Source of the DNA: Thalassobacillus sp043497085
GTDB taxonomy: Bacteria > Bacillota > Bacilli > Bacillales > Halobacillaceae
Length of the DNA stretch: 64,000 nt
NCBI GenBank assembly: GCA_043497085.1
Contig: JBIEKI010000011.1
Direction: 5' to 3' (one strand)
The notes beneath the pieces were generated by a model, which did no database searches, was not told the DNA's origin, and was given only the letters and a program-made list of their open reading frames with translations. Shown in pieces: positions 24,011 through 32,949 of this stretch; positions within the stretch are counted from its first letter, which is position 1; each line of letters begins with the position of its first letter. Position numbers and translations under genes: made by a program.

Positions 24011-25438
24011 TTACTGATCAAGGTTGAAAACAATCAATCGCTCTTCAGTCATATCCTCGATCGCATATTTCGGTCCTTCTTTACCCCAGCCGCTACCTTT
24101 GACGCCGCCATATGGCATCAAGTCGACACGGTACTGAGAGGAGTCATTGATCATGAGTCCTCCAACGTGGACATGTTTAGCTGCATAAAAGGCTGTTTCC
24201 AGGTTCTTTGTGAAGATTCCGCCTTGGAGCCCGTATTGGGATTTGTTCACTTCATCGATGCATTCCTTAATGTCTGAAAAAGGAATCATGCTTATGACTG
24301 GTGCGAAAATTTCTTCACAGACAACTTTCATGTCGTTTTTCACATTAGTAATTACCGTCGGATGAAGTAAGGCTCCCTCACGGTTACCGCCATAGACCAC
24401 TTTCGCGCCGTTTTCTTCCGCTTCTTTAATCCATTGCTCGGCACGCTCGGCTTCTTCTTCACTGATCATCGGTCCAACATCTGTATCGGGATCATTCGGG
24501 TCGCCGATATTCAATTGGTCGATTGCCTGAAATAATTTGTCCTGGAATACATCCTGAATAGCTTCATGGACATACAGGCGCTGGACAGAAATGCAGACTT
24601 GGCCGGCAAAAGCGAAACTTTTCTGGGCAATATTGCTGGCAGCTTTGTCTAAATCCGCTTCTTTATCTACAATGATAGGAGAGTTATTTCCAAGTTCCAG
24701 TATAAGCTTGTTCAAGCCGGTATTCTGCTTTAACTTCAAACCGACATTAGCGCTGCCGGTGAACGTGTATAGATTAATCCGTTCATCTTCCATCATCTGC
24801 TGGCCAACGGTTGATCCGGAACCAACAACCACATTCAAAAAGCCTTTCGGAAGTCCAGCTTGCTCAAATAGTTCAGCCAGCTTCAACGCTGTAGTCGGCG
24901 TGTTGCTCGCAGGTTTCAAAACAACAGTATTTCCGGCTGCGATAGCAGGAGCAATTTTATGAGCTACGAGATTCAACGGGAAATTGAATGGACTGATTGC
25001 TCCGACTACACCGACCGGAACTTTCATCGTATAGGCCATCCGGTTTTCTGAACCAGGAGCCGCTTCCACCGGCACGCCTTCCCCATGGATGCGCTTCGCC
25101 TCTTCCGCTGATAATTCAATCGTCTGAGTCGCCCGGTCAATTTCCGTTCGAGTCTGCTTCAATGGTTTTCCGGCTTCCATCGTAATGTTTTTAGCGAGCT
25201 CTTCTTTGTTTTCCTGAAGCAGTTCACTTACTCTCTTTAAAATTTTGTAACGTTCGTATGGTGGAAGCGGGTTTTCTTTGAAGGCAGTTTCCGCAGCGGT
25301 GGTCGCCTGCTCTACTTCTTTTACTCCCGCTTTTGATACCCGGGCATAAACTTCCTGTGTATACTTATTAAGGACTTCTAGTTGATCATCTGTCTTTACC
25401 CATTCGCCATTGATGTATAGGTTATATGTCTGTACCAT
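24011..25438 (-). CDS. NAD(P)-dependent aldehyde dehydrogenase
   Basis: 475 aa. ALDH fold: ISPFNFPLNLVAHKIAPAIA, the cofactor loop FTGSANVGLKL, the general base Glu in LELGNNSP (unusual Asn-Asn where many have Gly-Gly/Lys) and the catalytic Cys in GQVCISVQR. ELGNNSP plus VCISVQR is typical of the lactaldehyde / sulfolactaldehyde-like ALDH branch, but the substrate cannot be read from the sequence. ATG with AAGGAGAG upstream; the gene is monocistronic. Confidence 0.88.
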   Translation of the reverse strand: MVQTYNLYINGEWVKTDDQLEVLNKYTQEVYARVSKAGVKEVEQATTAAETAFKENPLPPYERYKILKRVSELLQENKEELAKNITMEAGKPLKQTRTEIDRATQTIELSAEEAKRIHGEGVPVEAAPGSENRMAYTMKVPVGVVGAISPFNFPLNLVAHKIAPAIAAGNTVVLKPASNTPTTALKLAELFEQAGLPKGFLNVVVGSGSTVGQQMMEDERINLYTFTGSANVGLKLKQNTGLNKLILELGNNSPIIVDKEADLDKAASNIAQKSFAFAGQVCISVQRLYVHEAIQDVFQDKLFQAIDQLNIGDPNDPDTDVGPMISEEEAERAEQWIKEAEENGAKVVYGGNREGALLHPTVITNVKNDMKVVCEEIFAPVISMIPFSDIKECIDEVNKSQYGLQGGIFTKNLETAFYAAKHVHVGGLMINDSSQYRVDLMPYGGVKGSGWGKEGPKYAIEDMTEERLIVFNLDQ

Positions 25439-25598
25439 AACATCTCTCCTTCTTAATAATGGTTACAGTAAACTATTTCCTAAACACCCCAGGCTGAAAC
25501 TCTGTTATTACAAAGTTTTACATTAAAGCTTTTTTAAACGTCGTTAATTTTTCATGAGATGCTTATTCAACTATTGGGCGAATTGTGGAAAACTTAAT

Positions 25599-25784
25599 TT
25601 CGAGATACTTCGGGTCCGTTGCCGAGTCAGGAATAAGGGCGGCGGGGAAACGATTCGCTTTCCTGTGGGGGAACTGGCAAGCCTCCTCGGTCGTTTCACG
25701 ACCTGTGGGGTCTCGCCTAGCCCCTTCTCCCACGGGAGTCTCACCGTTTCCCCGCCAACCTATCCTTTTCGAGATAAACGGACC
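25599..25784. repeat. Large imperfect palindromic intergenic repeat R3
   Basis: Outer arms GGTCCGTT (25613) / AACGGACC (25777), both flanked by TTTCGAGAT. The core is the reverse complement of R2: CGATTCGCTTTCCTGTGGGG, GCAAGCCTCCTCGG, GGTCTCGCCTAGCCCCTTCT, CCCACGGGAGTCTCACCG. Inner arms GGCGGCGGGGAAAC / GTTTCCCCGCC differ from those of R2 on both sides, so pairing is kept. Confidence 0.8.
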
Positions 25785-25886
25785 ACTACAATGAATGAAA
25801 ATGCTTCTACCTATGCTACATAATGTGAATAACAGTGAGTGTGGCAGTTTTTCCTTTTTATGAATAGCTCTTTAAAAATGCTCCAT

Positions 25887-26066
25887 GCGGTTGTTTCCGT
25901 TTCCTCACCACAGCAAGGAGGTCCGGGAAATTGCGAGACTCCAATGGGAGGATAGTACATGGTGAGATCCCGCAAGGCGAAGCCTGAGGAAGCTCACCGT
26001 ACGCCCATGGAAAGCGAGTGATTTCCAGGACCTCCAAACGCTCCCAACCGTAACGGAAACAGTTGC
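25887..26066. repeat. Large imperfect palindromic intergenic repeat R4
   Basis: Outer arms GTTGTTTCCGTT / AACGGAAACAGTTGC; inner arms GGAGGTCCGGGAAAT / ATTTCCAGGACCTCC. Same core and orientation as R2 (GCGAGACTCC, GAGATCCCGCA, GAAGCCTGAGGAAGCTC, CATGGAAAGCGAGT). CTCGAAACTGAGT follows it, as it does R2. It lies 100 bp from R3 in opposite orientation. Confidence 0.8.
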
Positions 26067-26124
26067 TCTCGAAACTGAGTCTTCAATTAAAGGGATCTTA
26101 ACTGTAAAATCAGAACCTATACAA

Positions 26125-26160
26125 AAAAGTGCTATCCTTACTTGAAAGGATAGCACTTTT
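26125..26160 (-). terminator. Terminator of nupC
   Basis: Perfect 15-bp stem AAAAGTGCTATCCTT (26125-26139) / AAGGATAGCACTTTT (26146-26160); T-rich on the minus side. Confidence 0.88.
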
Positions 26161-26169
26161 GTCAGTTTC

Positions 26170-27363
26170 TTATAGGAATAGACCTGCGATGGTTGCGGAT
26201 AGGACAGAGCCTAATGTAGCACCAATCAATAGTTTCATACCGAAACCGGAAACTCTTCCGCCTTTTTCTGAGTCGATTCCTTGTACCGTACCGGCGATGA
26301 TACCGATAGAAGAGAAGTTGGCGAAACTAGTCAGGAACACAGTGACGACCCCAACTGTTTTCTCAGAAACTTGGTCCAGCATGTTCTGGAATTCCAGCAT
26401 TGCTACGAATTCGTTTGTTACGATTTTTGTACCCATAATGGCACCAGCATCGATAACTTCAGCCGCTGGGATGCCCATCAATAGCCCGAGTGGAGCAATG
26501 ACATAACCTAAAGCTTGCTGTAAGGTGAATCCATTGAAGATCCCGGCAAATGCCCAGTTCACTAATTCTAGTGATGCAATGAAAGCAATCAGCATGGTTG
26601 CAACGATCAAAGCGATACGACCACCATCAAGGGCCCCATTACCCATCGCTTCGAAAAAGCTCTTCGCATTGGAAACATCCTGGATTTCAACGGTGTCTTC
26701 TTTCTTGTCTACTTTGACAGGTGCAATGATGGAAGCTACAATCAATGCACTGAACATATTCAATGGCAACGCTACAAGTACATATTGCGCCGGCAGCATT
26801 CCCAGGTAAGCCCCTACGATGGAAGCAGAAACAGACCCCATTGCAGATGCACTGACAATATAAAGACGGTTGTCACTCAATTGATGGAATTGAGATTTAA
26901 TCGCAATCAAAGCTTCGGACTGACCGAAGAAGATACTATTGACCGCGTTAAAGGACTCGATTTTTGGAAGTCCTGTAATGTAAGAAAGAGCTTGTCCTAA
27001 ATATTTGATGATGAAAGGCAAGATTTTTAAATAAGTCAATACAGATAGAATAGTCGCAAAGAAAATAATCAATAGCAAGACGTTGAAAAAGAACACGCCT
27101 CCGCCGCCTTCTTCGACAGCGATTCCCCCAAGTACAAAGTTGACACCTTCTGAGCCGAACTCAATCAATTTATTGAAACCGGCTGAAATAGCACCAATGA
27201 TTGCCTGTCCGACATCTGTATTGAACATGAACCACGTGGTGAACAGCTGCAAAGCTAGCATGATTCCAATTCCACGAAGGTTGATGTTCTTTTTATCATT
27301 GGACATCAAGAATGCGATACCCAGTACAACGACAATGGCCAAAAGACCTAATAAAATTCCCAT
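26170..27363 (-). CDS. nupC: Concentrative nucleoside transporter NupC
   Basis: 397 aa (B. subtilis NupC 393). About ten TM helices and CNT signatures are visible: FGQSEALIAIK in the middle, then ATMLIAFIASLELVNW, and AGAIMGTKIVTNEFVAM toward the C-terminus. It imports nucleosides with Na+ or H+. Start: ATG 27363 has GGGAGG upstream; 11 extra codons to 27396 lack one. A cre-like site lies about 40 bp upstream, fitting carbon control of nucleoside use. Confidence 0.92.
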   Translation of the reverse strand: MGILLGLLAIVVVLGIAFLMSNDKKNINLRGIGIMLALQLFTTWFMFNTDVGQAIIGAISAGFNKLIEFGSEGVNFVLGGIAVEEGGGGVFFFNVLLLIIFFATILSVLTYLKILPFIIKYLGQALSYITGLPKIESFNAVNSIFFGQSEALIAIKSQFHQLSDNRLYIVSASAMGSVSASIVGAYLGMLPAQYVLVALPLNMFSALIVASIIAPVKVDKKEDTVEIQDVSNAKSFFEAMGNGALDGGRIALIVATMLIAFIASLELVNWAFAGIFNGFTLQQALGYVIAPLGLLMGIPAAEVIDAGAIMGTKIVTNEFVAMLEFQNMLDQVSEKTVGVVTVFLTSFANFSSIGIIAGTVQGIDSEKGGRVSGFGMKLLIGATLGSVLSATIAGLFL

Positions 27364-27398
27364 ATTTTGTTCCTCCCTCAAAGTTGTCCGTCCCATAA

Positions 27399-27412
27399 TG
27401 AAAATGCTTACA
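27399..27412 (+). promoter_or_regulatory. Candidate CcpA (cre) site upstream of nupC
   Basis: TGAAAATGCTTACA matches TGWAANCGNTNWCA at all positions but one (T for the central C). It lies 36-49 bp upstream of the nupC ATG. A second, weaker candidate (TATCAACGTTTACA, 27497-27510; one mismatch read on minus) is further upstream. Confidence 0.45.
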
Positions 27413-27618
27413 TATGATCATTTCATAATGGATTCTATCAGGTTGTCAGACGTCATGCAAGTGTAATTTTTAGTCATAGAACTGAAAACCTTGTCATATC
27501 AACGTTTACAATTTTTGAAAGTAATGTGAACGGTCAACCTTTTTTACTATCTTGCTCAGGACTTTATTCACCTTAACAAAATTATTAGGGTTCGTCATCA
27601 CCGTTATGACCGTTACTA

Positions 27619-28227
27619 TTATTTTTGAATGAAAAATTGTACCCAGTATCCTTTTCCATTGTTTCCTTCTGCATATCCTACTCCGATATGTGTCATCCTG
27701 GCATTTAATATATTTTTTCGATGACCAGAGTGTGCCAGCCATTGGGAAACCACTTCCTCGGGAGAAAACGGTGCGGCCGCTATATTTTCAGCCGCACGCT
27801 CGAAGTCTATTTGGTAATCACGGAGCATCATAAAGGGAGAACCATACGTAGGGGATTGGTGACTGAAGTAGTTATTTTCAGCCATATCTTCGGCTTTAAC
27901 AGCTGCGACACGTTTCAACGCTTCATCCATATGCAGCGGTTTGATCCCTTTTTGAATTCGTGCTTCATTTGTAAGCTCGACTATTGTTTCCGTAATTTCT
28001 CCGGAAGGAATCAGCAGCCGGTCACCTGGATAAATCACCCCCGGATTTTCGATATGAGCGTTGCTCTCTATCAAGTCACTTAAAGAAAGATCATAACGGA
28101 GGGAAATTTTCCACATCGTATCCCCTGGTTTTATATGATAGGTCATTGTTTCTGCATCAACTTTATTTCCTGTTTCTGTTATCAGCAAGAAAATGAACAG
28201 AAACAAACATACAAACCACTTTCCCAC
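27619..28227 (-). CDS. Secreted LysM and CAP (SCP/PR1) domain protein
   Basis: 202 aa. A signal peptide (WFVCLFLFIFLLITETGNKVDA) is followed by one LysM repeat (MTYHIKPGDTMWKISLRYDL...IYPGDRLLIP), then a CAP domain: LTNEARIQKGIKPL, NYFSHQSPTYGSPFMMLRD, AENIAAAPFSPEEVVSQWLAHSGHRKNIL, HIGVGYAEG. LysM holds the protein on peptidoglycan; bacterial CAP domains of the YkwD/SafA-neighbour type have unclear activity, in some cases calcium-dependent. GTG start with AAGGAGAG. Not obviously in an operon. Confidence 0.88.
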   Translation of the reverse strand: MGKWFVCLFLFIFLLITETGNKVDAETMTYHIKPGDTMWKISLRYDLSLSDLIESNAHIENPGVIYPGDRLLIPSGEITETIVELTNEARIQKGIKPLHMDEALKRVAAVKAEDMAENNYFSHQSPTYGSPFMMLRDYQIDFERAAENIAAAPFSPEEVVSQWLAHSGHRKNILNARMTHIGVGYAEGNNGKGYWVQFFIQK

Positions 28228-28345
28228 ATTTATTCTCTCCTTTACGAAGATGTCTGACTTAGTTTCTTCTACTTTTTAAGTTTCATGTACCATAGAAAGA
28301 CATGACTTATCACCAAACCCCAGAGTGAAAAACAATTAAATGAAA

Positions 28346-28375
28346 ACGCCAGACCATAGAATTATGATCTGGCGT
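28346..28375 (-). terminator. Terminator of the lipoprotein gene
   Basis: ACGCCAGA (28346-28353) / TCTGGCGT (28368-28375) with further CAT/ATG pairing inside. Confidence 0.7.
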
Positions 28376-28379
28376 ACTA

Positions 28380-28880
28380 TTAAAAGTGGAACGAGCGTGC
28401 TACATCGATTAAGTCTGATTTTTCCACGTCGGTGCTGTCGTCGGAAAAGTTACTGGGGCGATAGGTCATCTTATAGGTGACCCCGTCTTTTTGCCATGTG
28501 ACGGTTTTAGCAAATGAATTATCAACATATTGACCGGAAAGCGAATCGGTAATGGCCACTTGTTCTGGTGAAAACAAGTCTGGTTCGACGTTCCCCTCAA
28601 TGAACTGCAAGGTCAACAAATCATTTTCATTGGTATAAAAGCTTAGATCCAGTGCTTCAGCATCATCGACTTTATACACATCAGAGACCATCATCACCAT
28701 TTCAAACGGGATGAATTCCGGCAGTTCCAGCTCAAAATCCATCTGACTAACAGCCTGTTCTGCCTGCTTCTGATCATATTCGTAGTAATCGTGAGGTACC
28801 GCTTTGGTACTCTGGCACGCTGTCATAAAAAGTACGAGAGCCAATAGACCGAAATAGATGACGACTTTTGTTCCTTTCAT
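28380..28880 (-). CDS. Small lipoprotein of unknown function
   Basis: 166 aa. A lipoprotein signal with lipobox (LALVLFMTAC) puts the mature N-terminal Cys at residue 22. The mature part is acidic, with a beta-rich pattern (FELELPEFIPFEMVMMVSDVY...LTLQFIEGN...KTVTWQKDGVTYKMTY) similar in style to DUF4367-like domains. No catalytic motif. GGGGGAAG ribosome site. It lies downstream of the ger operon but about 80 bp away, so it could be read through or separate. Confidence 0.7.
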   Translation of the reverse strand: MKGTKVVIYFGLLALVLFMTACQSTKAVPHDYYEYDQKQAEQAVSQMDFELELPEFIPFEMVMMVSDVYKVDDAEALDLSFYTNENDLLTLQFIEGNVEPDLFSPEQVAITDSLSGQYVDNSFAKTVTWQKDGVTYKMTYRPSNFSDDSTDVEKSDLIDVARSFHF

Positions 28881-28960
28881 ATTTCTTCCCCCTGGACAAA
28901 AATTTCTCTATTTCTGTAGACGATCTCATCCAGGAAAAAGTTTCAGATTTTTACATTTTT

Positions 28961-30082
28961 TTAACCAATCGTGCCATGTTCCTGAATTACCACATTTACT
29001 TTCGGAGTGATCGTGATATTTTTAAAGTCTTTATCCCAGTCTAACTGTTTCCATGTATCATAATGAAAAGCTTCCGTACGTCTGCCAATCCCTAACACAT
29101 CACTGTGAGACTCTTGTAATAGTGACATAATTTCTGTCGCTTCCTTTGTTAGTTTTTCGGATAATTTTTTCTCCAACTCTGCTACTACTTTCGGGTCTGT
29201 CAGTTTATCCTTCGGGTATTCTACCACATTCAAATATAAATCTAAGTTTACATCTACAGAGATTGTTCCTCCAAAAGGTGTGATTTTTAAATCACGATTT
29301 TGTTTGATTACTTGAGCGCTTATATACCTTGTAAGCCTTGGTTCACCTGTTTCACTTACTTGCCGGGTTATTCTGGCGACTTTCCCCTTCTTATTATTCA
29401 TTAACAACAATAGCGTGGCTTGCTCTGCATCTAACGATATTCCAGAATATTTTTTGTCATGGAAGAGAGCCAACCCTTTATAAATTATTTCATTCGCTTC
29501 TTTATCTACGGTAAGTAAAGGTAAGGCAATATCGATACCTGGTTCAAATAGTTCCGCACAGATCAGCTGGACATTATCCCCATGAGAATGGGTGGTGTTG
29601 GCAACAGCGTCAAGCAGGCCAACAACATGTTCAGAAACACGGGGTTCCTGATCTGTCTTTATAGAAAAAACTTCTGAGGCTTCCCCTTCCACGACTGCTA
29701 CTTCAGCGCTTAAATTGTTTTGTGGAGCCCGATAATACCCGTCAAGAATAGAATATATATCCTGTTTTGCAAGTTTTTCTCCTATGAGTAATACCTCTAT
29801 TTTGGAGGGATCGAATTTATAGGATAATTGTTTATCGATTTCATTTCTCGCATCAAATAAGTTATGACCAATCCCTGTTTCGATATGAGCTTGCCCCTCC
29901 GTCGCTCTTTCTGTTCCAGCTTCTGGTATCAGTATAGAGACGGTATCTTTCACTCTTCCATCTTCCGTTAGATCAAAAGTAGCCCCCATGATCAGCTTAG
30001 CATCTTTGAATAACCGCTGATCCCAGCAGCCGGTTAGTAACACCATACAACACAGCAGCAATAACAAACCTTTCTTTTTCAT
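28961..30082 (-). CDS. Spore germinant receptor C subunit (GerC family lipoprotein)
   Basis: 373 aa. Lipobox LLLLLCCMVLLTGCWDQR with the hallmark GCWD after lipidation. The remainder follows the Ger(x)C fold (VLLIGEKLAKQDIYSILDGYYR, KGLALFHDKKYSG). It anchors on the outer face of the spore inner membrane as the third subunit of the receptor. The start overlaps the B subunit stop by 4 nt. Confidence 0.9.
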   Translation of the reverse strand: MKKKGLLLLLCCMVLLTGCWDQRLFKDAKLIMGATFDLTEDGRVKDTVSILIPEAGTERATEGQAHIETGIGHNLFDARNEIDKQLSYKFDPSKIEVLLIGEKLAKQDIYSILDGYYRAPQNNLSAEVAVVEGEASEVFSIKTDQEPRVSEHVVGLLDAVANTTHSHGDNVQLICAELFEPGIDIALPLLTVDKEANEIIYKGLALFHDKKYSGISLDAEQATLLLLMNNKKGKVARITRQVSETGEPRLTRYISAQVIKQNRDLKITPFGGTISVDVNLDLYLNVVEYPKDKLTDPKVVAELEKKLSEKLTKEATEIMSLLQESHSDVLGIGRRTEAFHYDTWKQLDWDKDFKNITITPKVNVVIQEHGTIG

Positions 30083-31236
30083 TTGGAATCACTTCCTGTA
30101 AGCTTCTTTTTACGCACGAAGAATACTAATAATAAAATGACCGGCAGTGAACCAGAGAACAGATAGCCGAACTTCATCACCACATCTCCATATTGACCAA
30201 TCCGCTGTTCGCCACTGCCGAATGTTAATGCCAAAATGAAGGCTACGATAGCCATCATAATCATGAAAGGCATCTCCTTTTTACTATTGAACATATGCTT
30301 CAAGCCTTTACCGGACATATACAAATATGTGGTAAAAGAAGTGGTCACTGACACAACCCAAACCGAGATAAAAAATAGATCCAGCCGTTCAACAACACTG
30401 AATTCATAGGCCTTTAGCATATATAATACAGGCTCTGGAACGAGCAATATTTCTTTAGCACCAAAGAAAGTGAACGTTGAAAAAACAACTAACAAGTAAA
30501 ATCCCAGCACAAACCACTGGGTATAAAATATCGTCTTCAATTTCTCTTTGTTCGTACCTTCCACAAGGGGATAGATGATCAATACGAAAACAAAACCTAA
30601 CAGGGAAAGTACACCTTCGTTGACTCCTTTCAAAATAGGCTCTATCCCGGCTTTACCTACGGGTAAGATAAAAATAAAATGAGAATCTCTGACGCCGTAA
30701 ATCAATGAAACAACCAGGATGATCATCAAACCAGAGAAAAGCGTATAAGCTCTTGCCAGTACTTTTATCGTACCGGAAATGAGATATAAGCCAGCAGTAA
30801 CCATTAAAAACATCAGTACCCATTTAGGAGTATTGATCAGCATCCATAAATTGATGACCCGTGTATAAAGGATAAGTATCAAGGCTCCTACGGCAATAAA
30901 ATAAAAAGAATAAAACAGCGTAGAAGTCTTCCCTATCCATTTGCCAAAAATCTTTTCCAAACTTATAAATAAATGCTGGCCAGGAGTATTTTTAAGAAGG
31001 AGCCAATATAAAAACATGATCAGCTGAACAACCAGACTGGCTCCGATCAAAGATATCCAGCCATCCTGTTTCGCCACTTGCTGCAGGTTATAAGGGAGAG
31101 ATATGACACCTACACCGATTTGTGTCTGGACAATCAGGAAAAAAAATTGCAGGCGGGAGATTTTGTTATTAAGAAAGGCTGTATCATTTTGTTTTGTTTG
31201 TCCCTTTTGTTTTCCTTGATTTTTTTGATTTGCCAC
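30079..31236 (-). CDS. Spore germinant receptor B subunit (GerB family)
   Basis: About 385 aa with ten or so TM helices of the amino acid permease-like GerAB fold (KISRLQFFFLIVQTQIGVGVISLPYNL at the start). B subunits are thought to bind the germinant. Start is uncertain: an ATG at 31290 would overlap gerA by 107 bp and has no spaced ribosome site; GTG 31236 has AAGGGAG about 10 nt upstream and a 53-bp overlap, so I prefer it. Confidence 0.85.
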   Translation of the reverse strand: MANQKNQGKQKGQTKQNDTAFLNNKISRLQFFFLIVQTQIGVGVISLPYNLQQVAKQDGWISLIGASLVVQLIMFLYWLLLKNTPGQHLFISLEKIFGKWIGKTSTLFYSFYFIAVGALILILYTRVINLWMLINTPKWVLMFLMVTAGLYLISGTIKVLARAYTLFSGLMIILVVSLIYGVRDSHFIFILPVGKAGIEPILKGVNEGVLSLLGFVFVLIIYPLVEGTNKEKLKTIFYTQWFVLGFYLLVVFSTFTFFGAKEILLVPEPVLYMLKAYEFSVVERLDLFFISVWVVSVTTSFTTYLYMSGKGLKHMFNSKKEMPFMIMMAIVAFILALTFGSGEQRIGQYGDVVMKFGYLFSGSLPVILLLVFFVRKKKLTGSDSK

Positions 31237-32749
31237 TTCTCTTCCACTCCCTTGATTCTCCCATTGACTGATCATTGATTGGGTTTGCATCCTTCGGTCT
31301 GGTATTTAACTTAAATAAAGGCAGACGGACAAAGGTGTCTTTTAAGTCTTGAATCCTTAAAGGGGAAACCGGAGCGAAATACGGATTCCCAAAGGACTCT
31401 AATTTGACCAAATGAATGAGGATGAACATTATGCCAAAGACGATCCCGATAAACCCCAGGGTACTTGCAAGTATGATCAACGGAAATGTTAACAGGCGGA
31501 GTGTCGTGCTTAATTCATGGGAAGGGACGACAAAAGAAGCGATCGCTGTCAACGCGACGACAATCACCATTAAATTTGAAATTAGCCCTGCCCTTATGAC
31601 CGCATCTCCAATGACCAAACCTCCCACGATACCGATTGTCTGTCCTACAGGCTGTGGCAGCCTGATACCAGCTTCCCGGATCAGTTCGATGATGATGACC
31701 ATAATGAATGCTTCCACGAACGGAGGGTAAGCTATCTGCTCAATAGCACTTTTCACAGGCGATACCAGGTCATCCGGAATCACTTCGAAATGAAAACCGA
31801 TGATAGCGATATACATAGCCGGAAGACCAATAGCAATCAGGAAACTCATTAATCGGATTATCCGAATAAAGGTACCAGAAACCCAACGGGCATGATAGTC
31901 ATCCGGCGACTGATAAAACATGAAAAAAGTAGAGGGAAGAATTAATACGGTCGGACTTCCTTCAGCCAACAAAGCCACCTTTCCTGACATCACGTTTGCA
32001 ATTACCCGGTCGGGGCGTTCCGTACTTAATGTTTGTGGAAATGGCGACATTGGATTGTCTTCGATGAACTCTTCCATAAAACCAGGACTTAAAATCGTAT
32101 CCGCAGTGACACTTTTAATCCTCTTTTTGACTTCCTTTACTAAGGCAGGATTTGTAATCCCTTCCATATAAGCGATAGCTACATTCGTATTCGTTTTCTT
32201 CCCTACACGGAAGTACTTTATCGTCAAGTCGCGGTGTTCCAACCTTTTCCGTATCAAGTTGATATTGATCATGAGGTTTTCTACAAACCCCTCATGGGAG
32301 CCCCGGACAACTTTTTCATTGGCGGGCTCTTCGACACTTCGGTTAATCTCTGAAGTGACATTGAAATAAGATAATTTTTTATTGTCTTCTTCTATATAGA
32401 GGGCATGTCCCCGTAACAAAACCTTGAGGGCTTCCTCCAGGTTTTCTGTATGCTTTCCATTCGGCAATTCAGCTATGGAGTTCCACTTTCCGAACTCCAT
32501 CTGCGTGAAAATTTTTTCTTGCACTTTTTCCTGATCTGCAAGTGTCTCAAAGTAAAGAAGTACAGCGTTGCCATCTTGTAAAATTCTCAACTTCAAATCA
32601 TTGGAATGCTTCAAGGCTTTCGTGAGATATTCGATATTTTGAGAAAGTTGAGAGTAACTGGGTTGCTTTGGTTCTTTGACATCAGCACTTTGGCCCGGCT
32701 GCTCTTCAACAAGTTTATCTGAAGTTTTTTTTCGTCTGCGATATCCCAT
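31184..32749 (-). CDS. Spore germinant receptor A subunit (GerA family)
   Basis: 521 aa. A long soluble N-terminal domain (LSQNIEYLTKALKHSNDLKLR) is followed by the family signatures DTILSPGFMEEFIEDNPMSPFPQTLSTERPD, EGSPTVLILPSTFFMFYQSPDDY and a membrane domain with REAGIRLPQPVGQTIGIVGGLVIGDA. The C-terminus is very basic (KRSGKSKKSRKTKG). Start ATG 32749 is preferred: an upstream in-frame ATG at 32815 has no ribosome site and falls in the sigma-G promoter. First gene of an A-B-C operon; germinant unknown. Confidence 0.92.
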   Translation of the reverse strand: MGYRRRKKTSDKLVEEQPGQSADVKEPKQPSYSQLSQNIEYLTKALKHSNDLKLRILQDGNAVLLYFETLADQEKVQEKIFTQMEFGKWNSIAELPNGKHTENLEEALKVLLRGHALYIEEDNKKLSYFNVTSEINRSVEEPANEKVVRGSHEGFVENLMININLIRKRLEHRDLTIKYFRVGKKTNTNVAIAYMEGITNPALVKEVKKRIKSVTADTILSPGFMEEFIEDNPMSPFPQTLSTERPDRVIANVMSGKVALLAEGSPTVLILPSTFFMFYQSPDDYHARWVSGTFIRIIRLMSFLIAIGLPAMYIAIIGFHFEVIPDDLVSPVKSAIEQIAYPPFVEAFIMVIIIELIREAGIRLPQPVGQTIGIVGGLVIGDAVIRAGLISNLMVIVVALTAIASFVVPSHELSTTLRLLTFPLIILASTLGFIGIVFGIMFILIHLVKLESFGNPYFAPVSPLRIQDLKDTFVRLPLFKLNTRPKDANPINDQSMGESREWKRSGKSKKSRKTKGTNKTK

Positions 32750-32784
32750 CCCACTCACCGCCTTTATTTTTACATAGTGATTCT

Positions 32785-32814
32785 TAGTATGAGCGATATT
32801 GGAGGATTTAGTCA
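32785..32814 (-). promoter_or_regulatory. Sigma-G promoter of the ger operon
   Basis: Minus strand TGACTA (32814-32809), 17-nt spacer, CATACTA (32791-32785). The sigma-G consensus is about TGMATA-N17/18-CATAMTA. Position (36 bp before the ATG) and the forespore role of ger genes agree. Confidence 0.75.
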
Positions 32815-32844
32815 TTTATGGAAGGAGAGTTAATAGAAATAATT

Positions 32845-32911
32845 GCCTTGTCGTGCGAAAGCCTTAGTATTTTCCTAATCCTTTAACAAAGTTAACCTTT
32901 CTTAAAGAATA
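32845..32911. repeat. Dispersed AT-rich repeat element, copy 2
   Basis: Shares CTTGTCG, GCGAAAGCCTTAGT and TAATCCTTTAACAAAGTTAA with 19534-19620; a 14-nt segment between the first two blocks of copy 1 is missing here. Confidence 0.6.
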
Positions 32912-32941
32912 AAAAAGATGCCCCAATTAATCGGGGGCATC
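32911..32941 (-). terminator. Terminator of the purine permease gene
   Basis: GATGCCCC (32917-32924) / GGGGCATC (32934-32941), followed by six T on the minus strand. Confidence 0.85.
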
Positions 32942-32949
32942 GCGGTGAA

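Noticed and set aside
25554..26156. Reading frames of 69-89 codons on both strands
   Set aside because: They are products of the GC-rich palindromes R3/R4.
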